A stretch of DNA of 9,863 bases from Gammaproteobacteria bacterium (GTDB lineage Bacteria; Pseudomonadota; Gammaproteobacteria; UBA5335; SLRW01), in NCBI GenBank assembly GCA_007134115.1, contig SLLK01000227.1, positions 1 through 9,863 on the forward strand. The letters are read 5' to 3'. The stretch's first letter is position 1. Each line of letters begins with the position of its first letter. Both the position numbers and the translations under genes were made by a program. Below are positions 1 to 6,502 of this stretch, one piece after another. The notes beneath the pieces are model-generated. The model searched no databases and was not told where the DNA came from. It saw nothing but the letters and a program-made list of their open reading frames with translations.

Positions 1-674
1 ATCGGCATGTGCTCAATCAGCTCGACCGGCATCGCCGCCGGACCGCCCAGCGAGGCGGCGGCCGCCGCCATTTGTTGCGATGCGCGAATCATCCCGACCA
101 GCGCGGCGTAGCTGTCTTCGCCGATATCCAGTGACTCGCGCGGCGCCAGGCACATGTCCTGCTCGGCGCGACCATCGAGGTAGTAACGGTGCATCCGGCA
201 GGTGTGGCCGGCATAGTCGCGTTGCTCGTCCAGCGTCTCCAGCCGTCCTTCCGGGGGTTGTGTGCCGCCGGCGCGGCGGTGTTTGTCCAGCATGTCGCGG
301 GCATGTTCGCGTTGTGCGGCGGGCAGTCGTGCGAGGCGTTGCTCCAGTGACTGCTGCAGTCTCTGCTCGAGGTTGGCGATGGTCTCGCGATCCAGCCGGG
401 CGTAGCTTTGGCTGGCCGGGTCGACGATGATCACTTCGCCCGCCCCGGCGTTGTAAAGGGTGAACGCCTCGCCACCCTCGCTGCCCTGGTCGACACGCAC
501 CCATTCATTTCTTACCTGAAAGCGCACCGGGCGCCCGTCGGGCGTGTCGTCGTCCTTTTGCAGGAAATGCAAAGTGGCGGCCGGGGCTTCAGCGCTGGCC
601 GCGGGTGGCGCGGCGACCAGGCACACGAGCATGGTCAGCAGGGTAACCCGAAGGTGTGTCAGCACAGGCATCAT
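1..674 (-). CDS. Secreted DUF4412-like protein (C-terminus cut by window edge)
   Basis: The frame is open from ATG at 674 to the left edge, giving 224 codons without a stop. Seen: an N-terminal hydrophobic stretch (about residues 9-28, ending AAPPAASA) that looks like a Sec signal peptide; a beta-rich segment with VRNEWVRVDQG (54-64), FTLYNAGAGEVIIVD (71-85) and SYARLDRETI (90-99); a helical region at 100-135; then YAGHTC (C159) and DMCLAP (C175). This order (a value-holding beta domain, 'VDPASQSY', a polar helix, then G-x-T-C and a second Cys) resembles DUF4412 periplasmic proteins, whose function is unknown. C159 and C175 could form a disulfide. A second ATG at 671 is an alternative start; GGGGG lies directly before 674, so the ribosome-binding site does not decide. 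The gene is 41 bp downstream of the DUF4136 lipoprotein gene on the same strand, so co-transcription is likely. The family assignment rests on pattern memory and is moderately sure; the gene itself is secure. Confidence 0.72.
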   Translation of the reverse strand, partial: MMPVLTHLRVTLLTMLVCLVAAPPAASAEAPAATLHFLQKDDDTPDGRPVRFQVRNEWVRVDQGSEGGEAFTLYNAGAGEVIIVDPASQSYARLDRETIANLEQRLQQSLEQRLARLPAAQREHARDMLDKHRRAGGTQPPEGRLETLDEQRDYAGHTCRMHRYYLDGRAEQDMCLAPRESLDIGEDSYAALVGMIRASQQMAAAAASLGGPAAMPVELIEHMP

Positions 675-715
675 CCCCCGTCGGTGCAGATCGGCGTCAC
701 CTGCAGTCGGGCTTT

Positions 716-1294
716 TCAGGATGGCGGAAACCGCTCCAGTATCCCCTTGACGTATCGTTTTACCTGTTCCTCGGCAAAGCGCCCGTCACTGACATCGCGC
801 GCTGCCCAGCCGCGCCAGATCAGCGCCTGTTCACCGGTCTCGATGATATCAAGTACCAGCACGCCCTCGTCACGCCGGTCGAGGTGGACCTGCTGGCCCA
901 GGAACAGCGAGCTGCGCGAACCGAAGCCGCGACCAAACCCGACACCCAGCGATGACCCGCGGGTGCGCTCGCGTTCGCCGGTACTGTAGGTGACCAGGAA
1001 ATCTGCTTCGTCTGCAGCCACCTCGCGATAGCCGCGGTCGGTGAGTTCATCACGTACCGCCTGCGCCACGCGTCGCGCCAGCAGGTCGTTATCCCATACT
1101 GCGCGCTCGTCATCGTCGGCGCGTTGCGGCGCCTGCCAGGCGAAGGTGTTCAGTTCGCTGAAGTTTGCCTGCGGATCGTGGTCACTGCGTGCGCCGAGAC
1201 CGGCGCAAGCGCTCATGGCCAGGGCGCCGGCGAATAACAACAGCTGGCGGGCGTAACGCCGCAGCGGTCTTGCATTGCAGGGGTAAACGATCAT
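716..1294 (-). CDS. DUF4136 family outer-membrane lipoprotein
   Basis: 192 residues. The N-terminus has basic residues (RPLRRYAR), a hydrophobic core (LLLFAGALA) and a lipobox MSAC with the acylated cysteine at C30; Ala follows the cysteine, so there is no inner-membrane Asp retention signal and sorting to the outer membrane is expected. The mature part shows the DUF4136 pattern: a 'FSELNTFAWQ' strand (45-54), a helix with LLARRVAQAVRDELTDRGY (71-89), 'ADFLVTYS' (97-104), a glycine-rich stretch (113-125), then VLDIIETGEQALIWRGWA (147-164) and a terminal helix EEQVKRYVKGILERFPP. The molecular function of DUF4136 is unknown. An AGAGG sequence lies 9 nt before the ATG and supports this start. 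A TATACT box (1327-1332) suggests its own promoter. It probably forms an operon with the DUF4412-like gene downstream. Confidence 0.87.
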   Translation of the reverse strand: MIVYPCNARPLRRYARQLLLFAGALAMSACAGLGARSDHDPQANFSELNTFAWQAPQRADDDERAVWDNDLLARRVAQAVRDELTDRGYREVAADEADFLVTYSTGERERTRGSSLGVGFGRGFGSRSSLFLGQQVHLDRRDEGVLVLDIIETGEQALIWRGWAARDVSDGRFAEEQVKRYVKGILERFPPS

Positions 1295-1326
1295 GCCGGT
1301 GTGCCTCTGTAGGTCATGCCTGTATC

Positions 1327-1332
1327 AGTATA
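1327..1332 (-). promoter_or_regulatory. Candidate -10 box for the DUF4136-DUF4412 pair
   Basis: On the minus strand this reads TATACT, 5 of 6 to the sigma70 -10 consensus. Transcription would start near 1320, giving a leader of about 26 nt that contains the AGAGG ribosome-binding site. No good -35 is visible at 16-18 bp (AACCCT or similar), so the promoter would be weak or activator-dependent. Confidence 0.4.
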
Positions 1333-1364
1333 GACGTATGGCGGTCGACAGGGTTCCGGCTGCT

Positions 1365-1390
1365 GCCGCCACCCGGGCCCGGGTGGTGGC
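1365..1390 (-). terminator. Strong GC hairpin after the TraF-like barrel gene
   Basis: A near-perfect inverted repeat of two 13-base arms with one mismatch, centred on ACCCGGGCCCGGGT (1371-1384). It begins 5 nt after the TGA of the barrel gene. No T-tract follows on the minus strand, so it is not a canonical intrinsic terminator; it may end or protect the upstream mRNA. Its place between that gene and the TATACT box suggests a transcript boundary. Confidence 0.45.
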
Positions 1391-1395
1391 GATGC

Positions 1396-2646
1396 TCAGA
1401 AGCGGAAACCGAACTGCGCCCCGGCGCCCAGGTCATCGCTGTCGCGATACATGGCGGCCAGGTCGATATGCATGCCGAACGGTGAAAAGCCCAGCCCTGC
1501 AGTGAACATGTCCTGTCCGGTTTCGCTCAGGTTGGTGCGGTAACCGCCGCGCACCTGGACGTTACCGCCGAGGTTGTACTCGGCGCCGAAGCCCAGAATG
1601 CGGGTGGCATCTTCCTGGCCGATGGGATCATTTTCCAGCAGATCCAGATCGGCTGCGACCGTCACGCTGCCGTTGGGCGCCCAGGCAATGCCTGCGCGGA
1701 GCTGCGGGTCCAGATCAATCGGGTTGTCGTCCACCGTGCGTACCGTACGGCTGAACACGTTCTTGGCCACCAGGCCCGTACGCAGGGCGGGCGTGATGTC
1801 GTAGACCGCGCCGATATCGACGTTGATGCGTGTCTGGTCGGTGGTGCGCTCGTCGAAGTCTTCGGTCTCGGCGTCCTCGATGCGTTCGTTGAAATCGAAG
1901 GTTTCGATCTTCTGTACCTTGGGCGTGACGCCCAGCGAGAATTGGCCGAAATTGCGGCCGATGGAGACGCCGACTTCCTGTATCCCGGCGCCGAGGATGC
2001 GGGCACGGGAGGTAAGCTCGTCAACCGTGTCGGGATTCACCGAATCGCCGTCCTGTGCTGCATCCGTAACGGCAAGTATGTTGTTCAGGTCTTCCTCGGT
2101 GATATCCAGAATGCCACCCGCGACCACGCGTGCACTGGCGTGAACGGACATGGCAAAGCGCTCGCCGGGAACACCGATCACTGTGCCGGCAAAGGCTTCG
2201 CCCTCGATCAAACTATCGTCAATATTCTGCATGGAACCGCGCAGAGCGTTTCCGGTATTCACCAGATCCTGCGCTTCCTGTTCACTGCCATCGCAGGTTG
2301 CCGGGAAAGGGCTGCATGCCGTTGCATAGGCCCCCAGGGCTGCCTCGAAATTCTCTATGCGTTCTTCATCCTGAATATCGTCCAGATCATCGCGAAAATT
2401 ATCGCGGTCTGAAAGGCGCACGCTGGCGATGGGAAACTCCACCGAAAAGCGGTCGCCATCGCGCGCCACGCCCAGCAGGGCGGGGTTGAAAAAGCCGGCG
2501 TTGCCGCTGTTGCCGGCGGCCACGCCCGCGCCGCCCATGGCCTGGGAGCGCGGATCGAAGGTGCCGAAAGGGGCGGCGGCCGCGGTGGTGGTGAGCATGG
2601 CCAGAGCCAGGCCGGTGCCCGCGGCAATCAGTCGTTGCGCGTTCAT
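1396..2646 (-). CDS. FadL/OmpP1-like outer-membrane beta-barrel, 'conjugal transfer protein TraF' (TraF_2) family
   Basis: 416 residues from the chosen ATG at 2646. A longer in-frame ATG exists at 2706, but GGAGAG sits 9 nt before 2646 and a clean signal peptide (MNAQRLIAAG, hydrophobic core, TTTAAAA) begins there, so the shorter start is preferred. The mature N-terminus carries the family motif DPRSQAMGGAGVAAGNSGNA followed by GFFNPALL (31-58), as in FadL-type barrels. Alternating amphipathic strands fill the rest, and the chain ends in ...GAQFGFRF, a terminal Phe of the outer-membrane beta-signal kind. Two acidic regions (about 79-104 and 250-270) are probably loops or turns. The only cysteines, C111 and C118, are close enough for a loop disulfide. 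Databases often label this family TraF by analogy; no conjugation genes are nearby, so transport or an unknown envelope role is more likely. An extended -10 box lies upstream at 2712-2717. Confidence 0.85.
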   Translation of the reverse strand: MNAQRLIAAGTGLALAMLTTTAAAAPFGTFDPRSQAMGGAGVAAGNSGNAGFFNPALLGVARDGDRFSVEFPIASVRLSDRDNFRDDLDDIQDEERIENFEAALGAYATACSPFPATCDGSEQEAQDLVNTGNALRGSMQNIDDSLIEGEAFAGTVIGVPGERFAMSVHASARVVAGGILDITEEDLNNILAVTDAAQDGDSVNPDTVDELTSRARILGAGIQEVGVSIGRNFGQFSLGVTPKVQKIETFDFNERIEDAETEDFDERTTDQTRINVDIGAVYDITPALRTGLVAKNVFSRTVRTVDDNPIDLDPQLRAGIAWAPNGSVTVAADLDLLENDPIGQEDATRILGFGAEYNLGGNVQVRGGYRTNLSETGQDMFTAGLGFSPFGMHIDLAAMYRDSDDLGAGAQFGFRF

Positions 2647-2670
2647 CGGATGATTCTCTCCGCTGTGTAC

Positions 2671-2686
2671 GGCGCCGCGAGGCGCC
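2671..2686 (-). repeat. Perfect 6-bp hairpin in the barrel gene leader
   Basis: GGCGCC, loop GCGA, GGCGCC. It lies in the predicted 5' leader, about 25 nt upstream of the start codon and just before the GGAGAG ribosome-binding site. It may stabilise the leader or modulate translation; chance is possible at this GC content. Confidence 0.35.
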
Positions 2687-2711
2687 GGTCCCCGGGAAGC
2701 TTGCATGATGG

Positions 2712-2720
2712 ACTATAGCA
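2712..2720 (-). promoter_or_regulatory. Extended -10 promoter for the TraF-like barrel gene
   Basis: The minus strand reads TGCTATAGT, an extended -10 element (TG-n plus TATAGT). Transcription would start near 2705, giving a leader of about 58 nt that contains a GGCGCC-GCGA-GGCGCC hairpin (2671-2686). The -35 region is poor (CTGCCG), as is common for extended -10 promoters. It lies between hemH and the barrel gene and suggests separate transcription. Confidence 0.45.
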
Positions 2721-2726
2721 GGGATG

Positions 2727-2747
2727 CCGGGGCACGGCAGCCCCCGG
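2727..2747 (-). repeat. Inverted repeat downstream of hemH
   Basis: Arms CCGGGG (2727-2732) and CCCCGG (2742-2747) with a 9-base loop, 30 nt past the hemH stop. No T-tract follows. It overlaps the expected -35 region of the barrel gene promoter, so it could be a weak hemH terminator or an operator. Either reading is tentative. Confidence 0.3.
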
Positions 2748-2776
2748 TTATCGGGACAACGGGCGCGCTGGCGCGT

Positions 2777-3895
2777 TCAGGCCGTGCGCTGGTCACCCAT
2801 GGCGCGGGCCCGCTCACGGCTGGCCTGTGCTGCCGTCGTCACCGCCTGATGGTCGTAGTCGGCGGCCATCTCCGGCCAGCCCTGCAGGTGGGTGCACGCC
2901 AGCGCGGTCAGTGCATCCAGATGATCGTGGCGATCATTGAGCGCCGGAATGTAGCTGAGGTGGCCACCGCCCGCTTCGCTGAAGAATTCCGCGTTTTGCA
3001 GGGCAATTTCCTCCAGGGTTTCCAGGCAGTCGGCGGAAAAGCCGGGGCACACCACATCAAGCCGATTGAGTTCCTGGCGACCCAGCGCCATGACCGTTTC
3101 ATCGGTGTAGGGCTGTAACCAGGGCTCGCGACCAAAGCGTGACTGGAAGCTGACTTGCCACTGCGCATCCGCCAGTTGCAGATGTTCGGCCACCAGGCGC
3201 GCGGTCTTGTGGCACTGGCAGTGATAGGGGTCGCCCTGCAGCAGATAGCGCAGGGGTACGCCGTGGAAGGAAAACAGCAACTTGTCGCCCTGCCCGTGCT
3301 CACGCCAGTGGTCACGGATGCTGTCGGCCAGCGCCTTTATGTAGCCCGGGTCGTCGTGATACTGGGTGATCATGCGCAGCTCGGGGACCCAGCGCCAGCG
3401 GCGCAGTTCCGCACTGACCGCGTCGAAAGTGGAACCTACAGTGGACCCGGAGTACTGCGGATACAGCGGCAACACCAGCAACCGCCGTACGCCGCGCTGG
3501 CGCAGTTCACGCATGGCTTCGGCGATGGCGGGCCGCCCGTAACGCATGCCCAGGGCCACGTGCACCGGGCCGGGCACCGTTTGCTTCAGGCGCTGTGCGA
3601 TACCTTCGCATTGCCGGCGCGACATGGCCAGCAAGGGTGAGCCTTCCTCGCTCCATACCGCGCGATACGCTTCGGCGGATTTCGCCGGACGTGTGCGCAG
3701 CACGATACCGTGCAGAATGAGACGCCACAGCCAGCGTGGTGCCTCAACCACCCGGGGGTCCGCCAGGAACTCCCCCAGATAGCGTCGCAGCGCGCTGCTG
3801 GTGGGCGCGTCGGGCGTGCCCAGGTTGGTTATCAGGACGCCGGTGGCGGGGGTCTGGTCGTGGCGGAAATCGTCTTTGGCAGTGTAGCCAGGCAT
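2777..3895 (-). CDS. hemH: Ferrochelatase
   Basis: 372 residues from ATG at 3895. It inserts Fe(II) into protoporphyrin IX to give protoheme (EC 4.98.1.1), the last step of heme b synthesis, at or near the cytoplasmic face of the inner membrane. Seen: GVLITNLGTPDAP (19-31) near the N-terminus; VLPLYPQYSGSTVGS (141-155); FSFHGVPLRY (208-217) with the metal-site His H211; GDPYHCQCHKTA (221-232); and CPGFSADCLETLEEI (284-298) with the conserved acidic residue E292. The length suits proteobacterial HemH. A longer frame reaches 4003, but its first 36 residues are low-quality, while GGAG lies 5 nt before the 3895 ATG and the alignment to known enzymes begins soon after. It is divergent from the acyl-CoA dehydrogenase pair. 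The leader holds a perfect hairpin at 3921-3938. No clear sigma70 promoter or Fur-like box was recognised. Confidence 0.97.
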   Translation of the reverse strand: MPGYTAKDDFRHDQTPATGVLITNLGTPDAPTSSALRRYLGEFLADPRVVEAPRWLWRLILHGIVLRTRPAKSAEAYRAVWSEEGSPLLAMSRRQCEGIAQRLKQTVPGPVHVALGMRYGRPAIAEAMRELRQRGVRRLLVLPLYPQYSGSTVGSTFDAVSAELRRWRWVPELRMITQYHDDPGYIKALADSIRDHWREHGQGDKLLFSFHGVPLRYLLQGDPYHCQCHKTARLVAEHLQLADAQWQVSFQSRFGREPWLQPYTDETVMALGRQELNRLDVVCPGFSADCLETLEEIALQNAEFFSEAGGGHLSYIPALNDRHDHLDALTALACTHLQGWPEMAADYDHQAVTTAAQASRERARAMGDQRTA

Positions 3896-3920
3896 GCGGG
3901 CTCCGGTGCTGATGCAATGA

Positions 3921-3938
3921 CTGCGGGATGGACCGCAG
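3921..3938 (-). repeat. Perfect inverted repeat in the hemH leader
   Basis: CTGCGG, six-base spacer GATGGA, CCGCAG. It lies 26-43 nt upstream of the hemH start codon. It could be an mRNA hairpin in the leader or an operator half-site pair. A second small palindrome, GTGAGGCTCAC, lies at 3993-4003 in the same spacer. Function unknown. Confidence 0.35.
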
Positions 3939-4131
3939 ACATGGTTGACGGTGTGTGAACGCAGTCTACCGGCAATGGTCGCTGGCCGGGAAGTGAGGCT
4001 CACCGGTCACTTGCGCCATGCTGCGTATTGGTCTAGTTTTACGCCGGTTTGTGTAACATTGACGCGAGTGAGACTGCGCGCTGCGTCAGGGGTTCCATAG
4101 TCAAGGCGGACAAACGCCGGGGGAAGTGACC

Positions 4132-5259
4132 ATGAACGATGTTGCGGATCGGGCGGAACAGCTTTTTGATCTGACGCCTACCGACGACCAGCAGATGATG
4201 CGTGAGAGCATGCAGCGTTTCGCCGAGAGCGAACTGCGCCCGGCCGCCCGTGACGCCGACACTGCAGGCCGTGCGCCCGACCAGCTGCTGGCGGCGGCGC
4301 ACGCACTGGGCATCACCCTGCTGGCCGTACCCGAAGCCTTTGGCGGCGCCGGCAGCGAGCGTTCTCCGGTGGCCAACGCGCTGATTGCCGAAGACCTGGG
4401 GCGTGGCGATATGGCGCTGGCGCTGGCCATGCTCTCGCCGCTGGGGGTGGTGAATACCATCGTTGACCAGGGCTCCGCCTGGCAGTGTGAGCAGTATCTG
4501 CCGCGCTTTGCCGGAGATACCTTCGTGCCGGCGGCGACGGCGGTGATGGAGCCGGCGGCCATGTTTGATCCGGCTGCCCCGGCTTGTGTGGCGCGCCGCG
4601 ATGGTGACGGCTATGTCATCGACGGCGAGAAATCGATGGTGGCCCTGAGCGGCCGTGCCCCGCTGATGCTGGTGCTGGCCGCGCTGGAGGATGACGGACC
4701 GGCGCTGTTTATTGTCGAGGGGGACGCCGCGGGGGTCTCGATCAGTGCCGAACCCGTCATGGGCCTGCGCGCGCTGGAGCCGGGCCGCGTCAGGTTCGAA
4801 GGTTGCCGGGTTGCGGCCTCGGCACTGCTCGGTGAAGCCGAGCAGCGATTCGACCTGCAGCGCTTCCTGGCCCTGAGCCGGCTGGGCCTCGGCGCCGCCG
4901 CGGTGGGTGTGGCTGATGGATTGCTGGCGCACGTGATCGATTACACCAACGAACGTGTGGCGTTCGGTGAGCCGATCAGCCATCGCCAGTCGGTGGCCTT
5001 TATGGTGGCCAATATCGGTATTGAACTTGAAGGCATGCGCCTGATGGTGCAGCGAGCCGCCGCGCGTGCCGAACAGGGGCTGGATTTCCAGCGTGAGGCC
5101 ACACTCGCGGCGCGGTTTTGCGCCGATCACGCCATGGAGATCGGCACCAATGGAGTGCAGTTGCTGGGTGGTCACGGCTTCACGCAGGAGTACCTGGAGG
5201 AGCTCTGGTACCGTCATCTGCGCGCCGTGGCCATTGTCGAAGGCTGCTTCAGCATCTGA
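4132..5259 (+). CDS. Acyl-CoA dehydrogenase family protein, first of a tandem pair
   Basis: 375 residues. Family members are FAD flavoproteins that introduce a C2=C3 double bond into acyl-CoA, the first step of beta-oxidation, usually as tetramers. Seen: the helical N-domain (about 1-130, with LAVPEAFGGAG at 64-74); a middle beta-domain with DGDGYVIDGEK (157-167); a C-domain with ERVAFGEPISHRQSVAF (274-290) and GVQLLGGHGFTQEYLEELWY (341-360), the FAD-contact and signature region; and VEGCFSI, where E370 aligns with the usual catalytic Glu of 'EGT'. Two oddities: the usual (I/V)TEPxAGSD motif reads VMEPAAMFDP (138-147), and the chain ends right after EGCFSI, without the usual tail. GGGGGAAG lies 5 nt before ATG 4132; an in-frame GTG at 4126 overlaps it and is rejected. 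The next gene follows after 36 bp, so this is probably one operon. The acyl chain specificity cannot be read from sequence. Confidence 0.93.
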   Translation: MNDVADRAEQLFDLTPTDDQQMMRESMQRFAESELRPAARDADTAGRAPDQLLAAAHALGITLLAVPEAFGGAGSERSPVANALIAEDLGRGDMALALAMLSPLGVVNTIVDQGSAWQCEQYLPRFAGDTFVPAATAVMEPAAMFDPAAPACVARRDGDGYVIDGEKSMVALSGRAPLMLVLAALEDDGPALFIVEGDAAGVSISAEPVMGLRALEPGRVRFEGCRVAASALLGEAEQRFDLQRFLALSRLGLGAAAVGVADGLLAHVIDYTNERVAFGEPISHRQSVAFMVANIGIELEGMRLMVQRAAARAEQGLDFQREATLAARFCADHAMEIGTNGVQLLGGHGFTQEYLEELWYRHLRAVAIVEGCFSI

Positions 5260-5274
5260 GCGGGGATGCCCCGC
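5260..5274 (+). repeat. Perfect GC hairpin between the two acyl-CoA dehydrogenase genes
   Basis: GCGGGG, loop ATG, CCCCGC. It starts on the base right after the stop codon of the first dehydrogenase and ends 21 nt before the start of the second. The loop ATG is an in-frame alternative start for the downstream gene, but the stem would bury it. No T-tract follows, so full termination is unlikely; transcript stabilisation or partial attenuation is possible. Confidence 0.5.
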
Positions 5275-5290
5275 GAACAACACAGTGAGC

Positions 5291-5302
5291 TGATCATGAT
5301 CA
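5291..5302. repeat. 12-bp perfect palindrome over the start codon of the second dehydrogenase
   Basis: TGATCATGATCA is its own reverse complement and contains the ATG at 5296. It also carries two GATC sites. Too tight for a stable RNA hairpin (a 4-bp stem at most); it could be a DNA protein-binding site or chance. Confidence 0.3.
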
Positions 5303-6489
5303 ATCTGGAACTGCCCAAACAACTGCGTGACGTGGCCGACATGGCCCACTATGTGGGCAAGGACATGTTTCGCCCCATCTCCCGCAAATACGATCGTGCC
5401 GAACACGAGTACCCCAAAGAGATCGACGCCCTGCGCGAATTGATGGCCGGTGCCGGGCGCGGTACGAGCAGTGGCGGCAAGAGTGAGTCACGGCCCTCCG
5501 GTGTGACCAACGGCACCAACATGGCCTCGGTGGTGGGCATGATCGAGATGTGCTGGGGTGATACCGGACTGGCGCTGAGTATCCCCGGCCGCGGTCTGGG
5601 TAACGCCGCGATCATGGCGGTGGGCTCGCCGGCGCAAAAGGAGAAGTTCGGCAAGCAGTGGGCGGCGATGGCGATTACCGAGCCCGCCGCCGGTTCGGAC
5701 TCGGGCGCCATCAAGACCACGGCACGGCGCGAGGGCGACGACTGGGTGCTTAACGGCGAGAAAATCTATGTGACTGCCGGGGATCGCTGTGAGGCGGTGG
5801 TGGTGTGGGCGACGATCGATAAAGCGGCAGGCAAGGCGGGCATCAAATCCTTCGTGGTGGAAAAAGGCACGCCGGGCATGGAAGTGGTGCGGCTGGAGAA
5901 AAAGTTGGGTATTCGCGCCTCGGATACCGCCGCGATCAGTTTTTCGAACTGTCGTATCCCGCAGGAGAACCTGCTTGGCTCGGCGGAGATTGCCGATGCC
6001 AAGAAAGGCTTCGGCGGGGTGATGCAGACCTTTGATAACACCCGCCCGATGGTCGCCGCCATGTCGCTGGGCGTGGGACGTGCGGCGCTGGAAGTTGCGC
6101 GTGAACTGCTCGCCCGCGAAGGTGCGCGCATCCCGGCTTACGCGCTCGCGCAGTGCCGGCGTACGACGGTGGAAGACGAGTTGATCCGGCTTGAAGCCCA
6201 GTGGGAAGCGGCGCGCTTGCTGACGCTCAAGGCCGCGTGGATGGCCGACAACGGGCAGCGCAATTCACTCGAGGCGGCCATGTGCAAGGCCAAGGCGGGA
6301 CGCATGGGCAACGAAGTGACCCTGCGCTGTGTGGCACTGTGTGGTGTGCTCGGTTACGGCGAGGACGAATTGCTCGAGAAATGGGCCCGGGATTCCAAGA
6401 TTCTCGATATTTTCGAGGGTACCCAGCAAATACAGCAATTGATTGTGGCACGCCAGTTGCTCGGCAAAAGTTCACGCGAGCTTAAATAA
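5296..6489 (+). CDS. Acyl-CoA dehydrogenase, second of a tandem pair
   Basis: 397 residues. FAD-dependent acyl-CoA dehydrogenase family. Seen: N-domain start MINLELPKQLRDVADMAH and FRPISRKYDRAEHEYPKE (25-42), an N-terminus I associate with a gammaproteobacterial subfamily; an intact flavin/substrate motif AITEPAAGSDSGA (126-138); WVLNGEKIYVTAG (150-162); and C-terminal DIFEGTQQIQQLIVARQLLG (371-390), with E374 at the catalytic-base position. The FAD-contact loop reads VALCGVLGYGEDELLEKW (346-363) instead of the common QLLGGxGY. Start choice: an in-frame ATG at 5266 lies in the loop of a GC hairpin and adds ten atypical residues; ATG 5296 gives the expected MINLE start, although the ribosome-binding site (GTGAG) is weak. 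A 12-bp perfect palindrome covers this start codon. It is dissimilar to the preceding dehydrogenase, so this is not a recent duplication. Its stop is 13 bp from the convergent diguanylate cyclase stop. Confidence 0.95.
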   Translation: MINLELPKQLRDVADMAHYVGKDMFRPISRKYDRAEHEYPKEIDALRELMAGAGRGTSSGGKSESRPSGVTNGTNMASVVGMIEMCWGDTGLALSIPGRGLGNAAIMAVGSPAQKEKFGKQWAAMAITEPAAGSDSGAIKTTARREGDDWVLNGEKIYVTAGDRCEAVVVWATIDKAAGKAGIKSFVVEKGTPGMEVVRLEKKLGIRASDTAAISFSNCRIPQENLLGSAEIADAKKGFGGVMQTFDNTRPMVAAMSLGVGRAALEVARELLAREGARIPAYALAQCRRTTVEDELIRLEAQWEAARLLTLKAAWMADNGQRNSLEAAMCKAKAGRMGNEVTLRCVALCGVLGYGEDELLEKWARDSKILDIFEGTQQIQQLIVARQLLGKSSRELK

Positions 6490-6502
6490 CCGCGGTCGTT
6501 GC

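Noticed and set aside
13..504. 163-codon minus-strand open frame at the left edge
   Set aside because: Out of frame with the longer open frame 1-674, which has a signal peptide and a family-like pattern; this one is Arg/Pro/Gly-rich, as shifted GC-rich frames are.
408..989. 193-codon plus-strand open frame
   Set aside because: Antisense across the DUF4412-like and DUF4136 genes, which have signal peptides and ribosome-binding sites; the product is low-complexity.
1396..2646. Conjugation or plasmid origin suggested by the 'TraF' family label
   Set aside because: The neighbours are hemH and chromosomal metabolic genes, there are no other tra genes, and the protein is a FadL-like barrel with a signal peptide and terminal Phe.
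3896..4003. N-terminal extension of ferrochelatase by 36 codons
   Set aside because: The extension resembles no ferrochelatase N-terminus, whereas GGAG precedes the ATG at 3895 and homology starts soon after.
4039..5406. 455-codon open frame on the minus strand, longer than the gene it overlaps
   Set aside because: It lies fully antisense to the first acyl-CoA dehydrogenase and the start of the second, whose motifs are clear. Its product is His/Gln/Arg-rich without recognisable domains, as expected of a complementary-strand shadow in GC-rich DNA.
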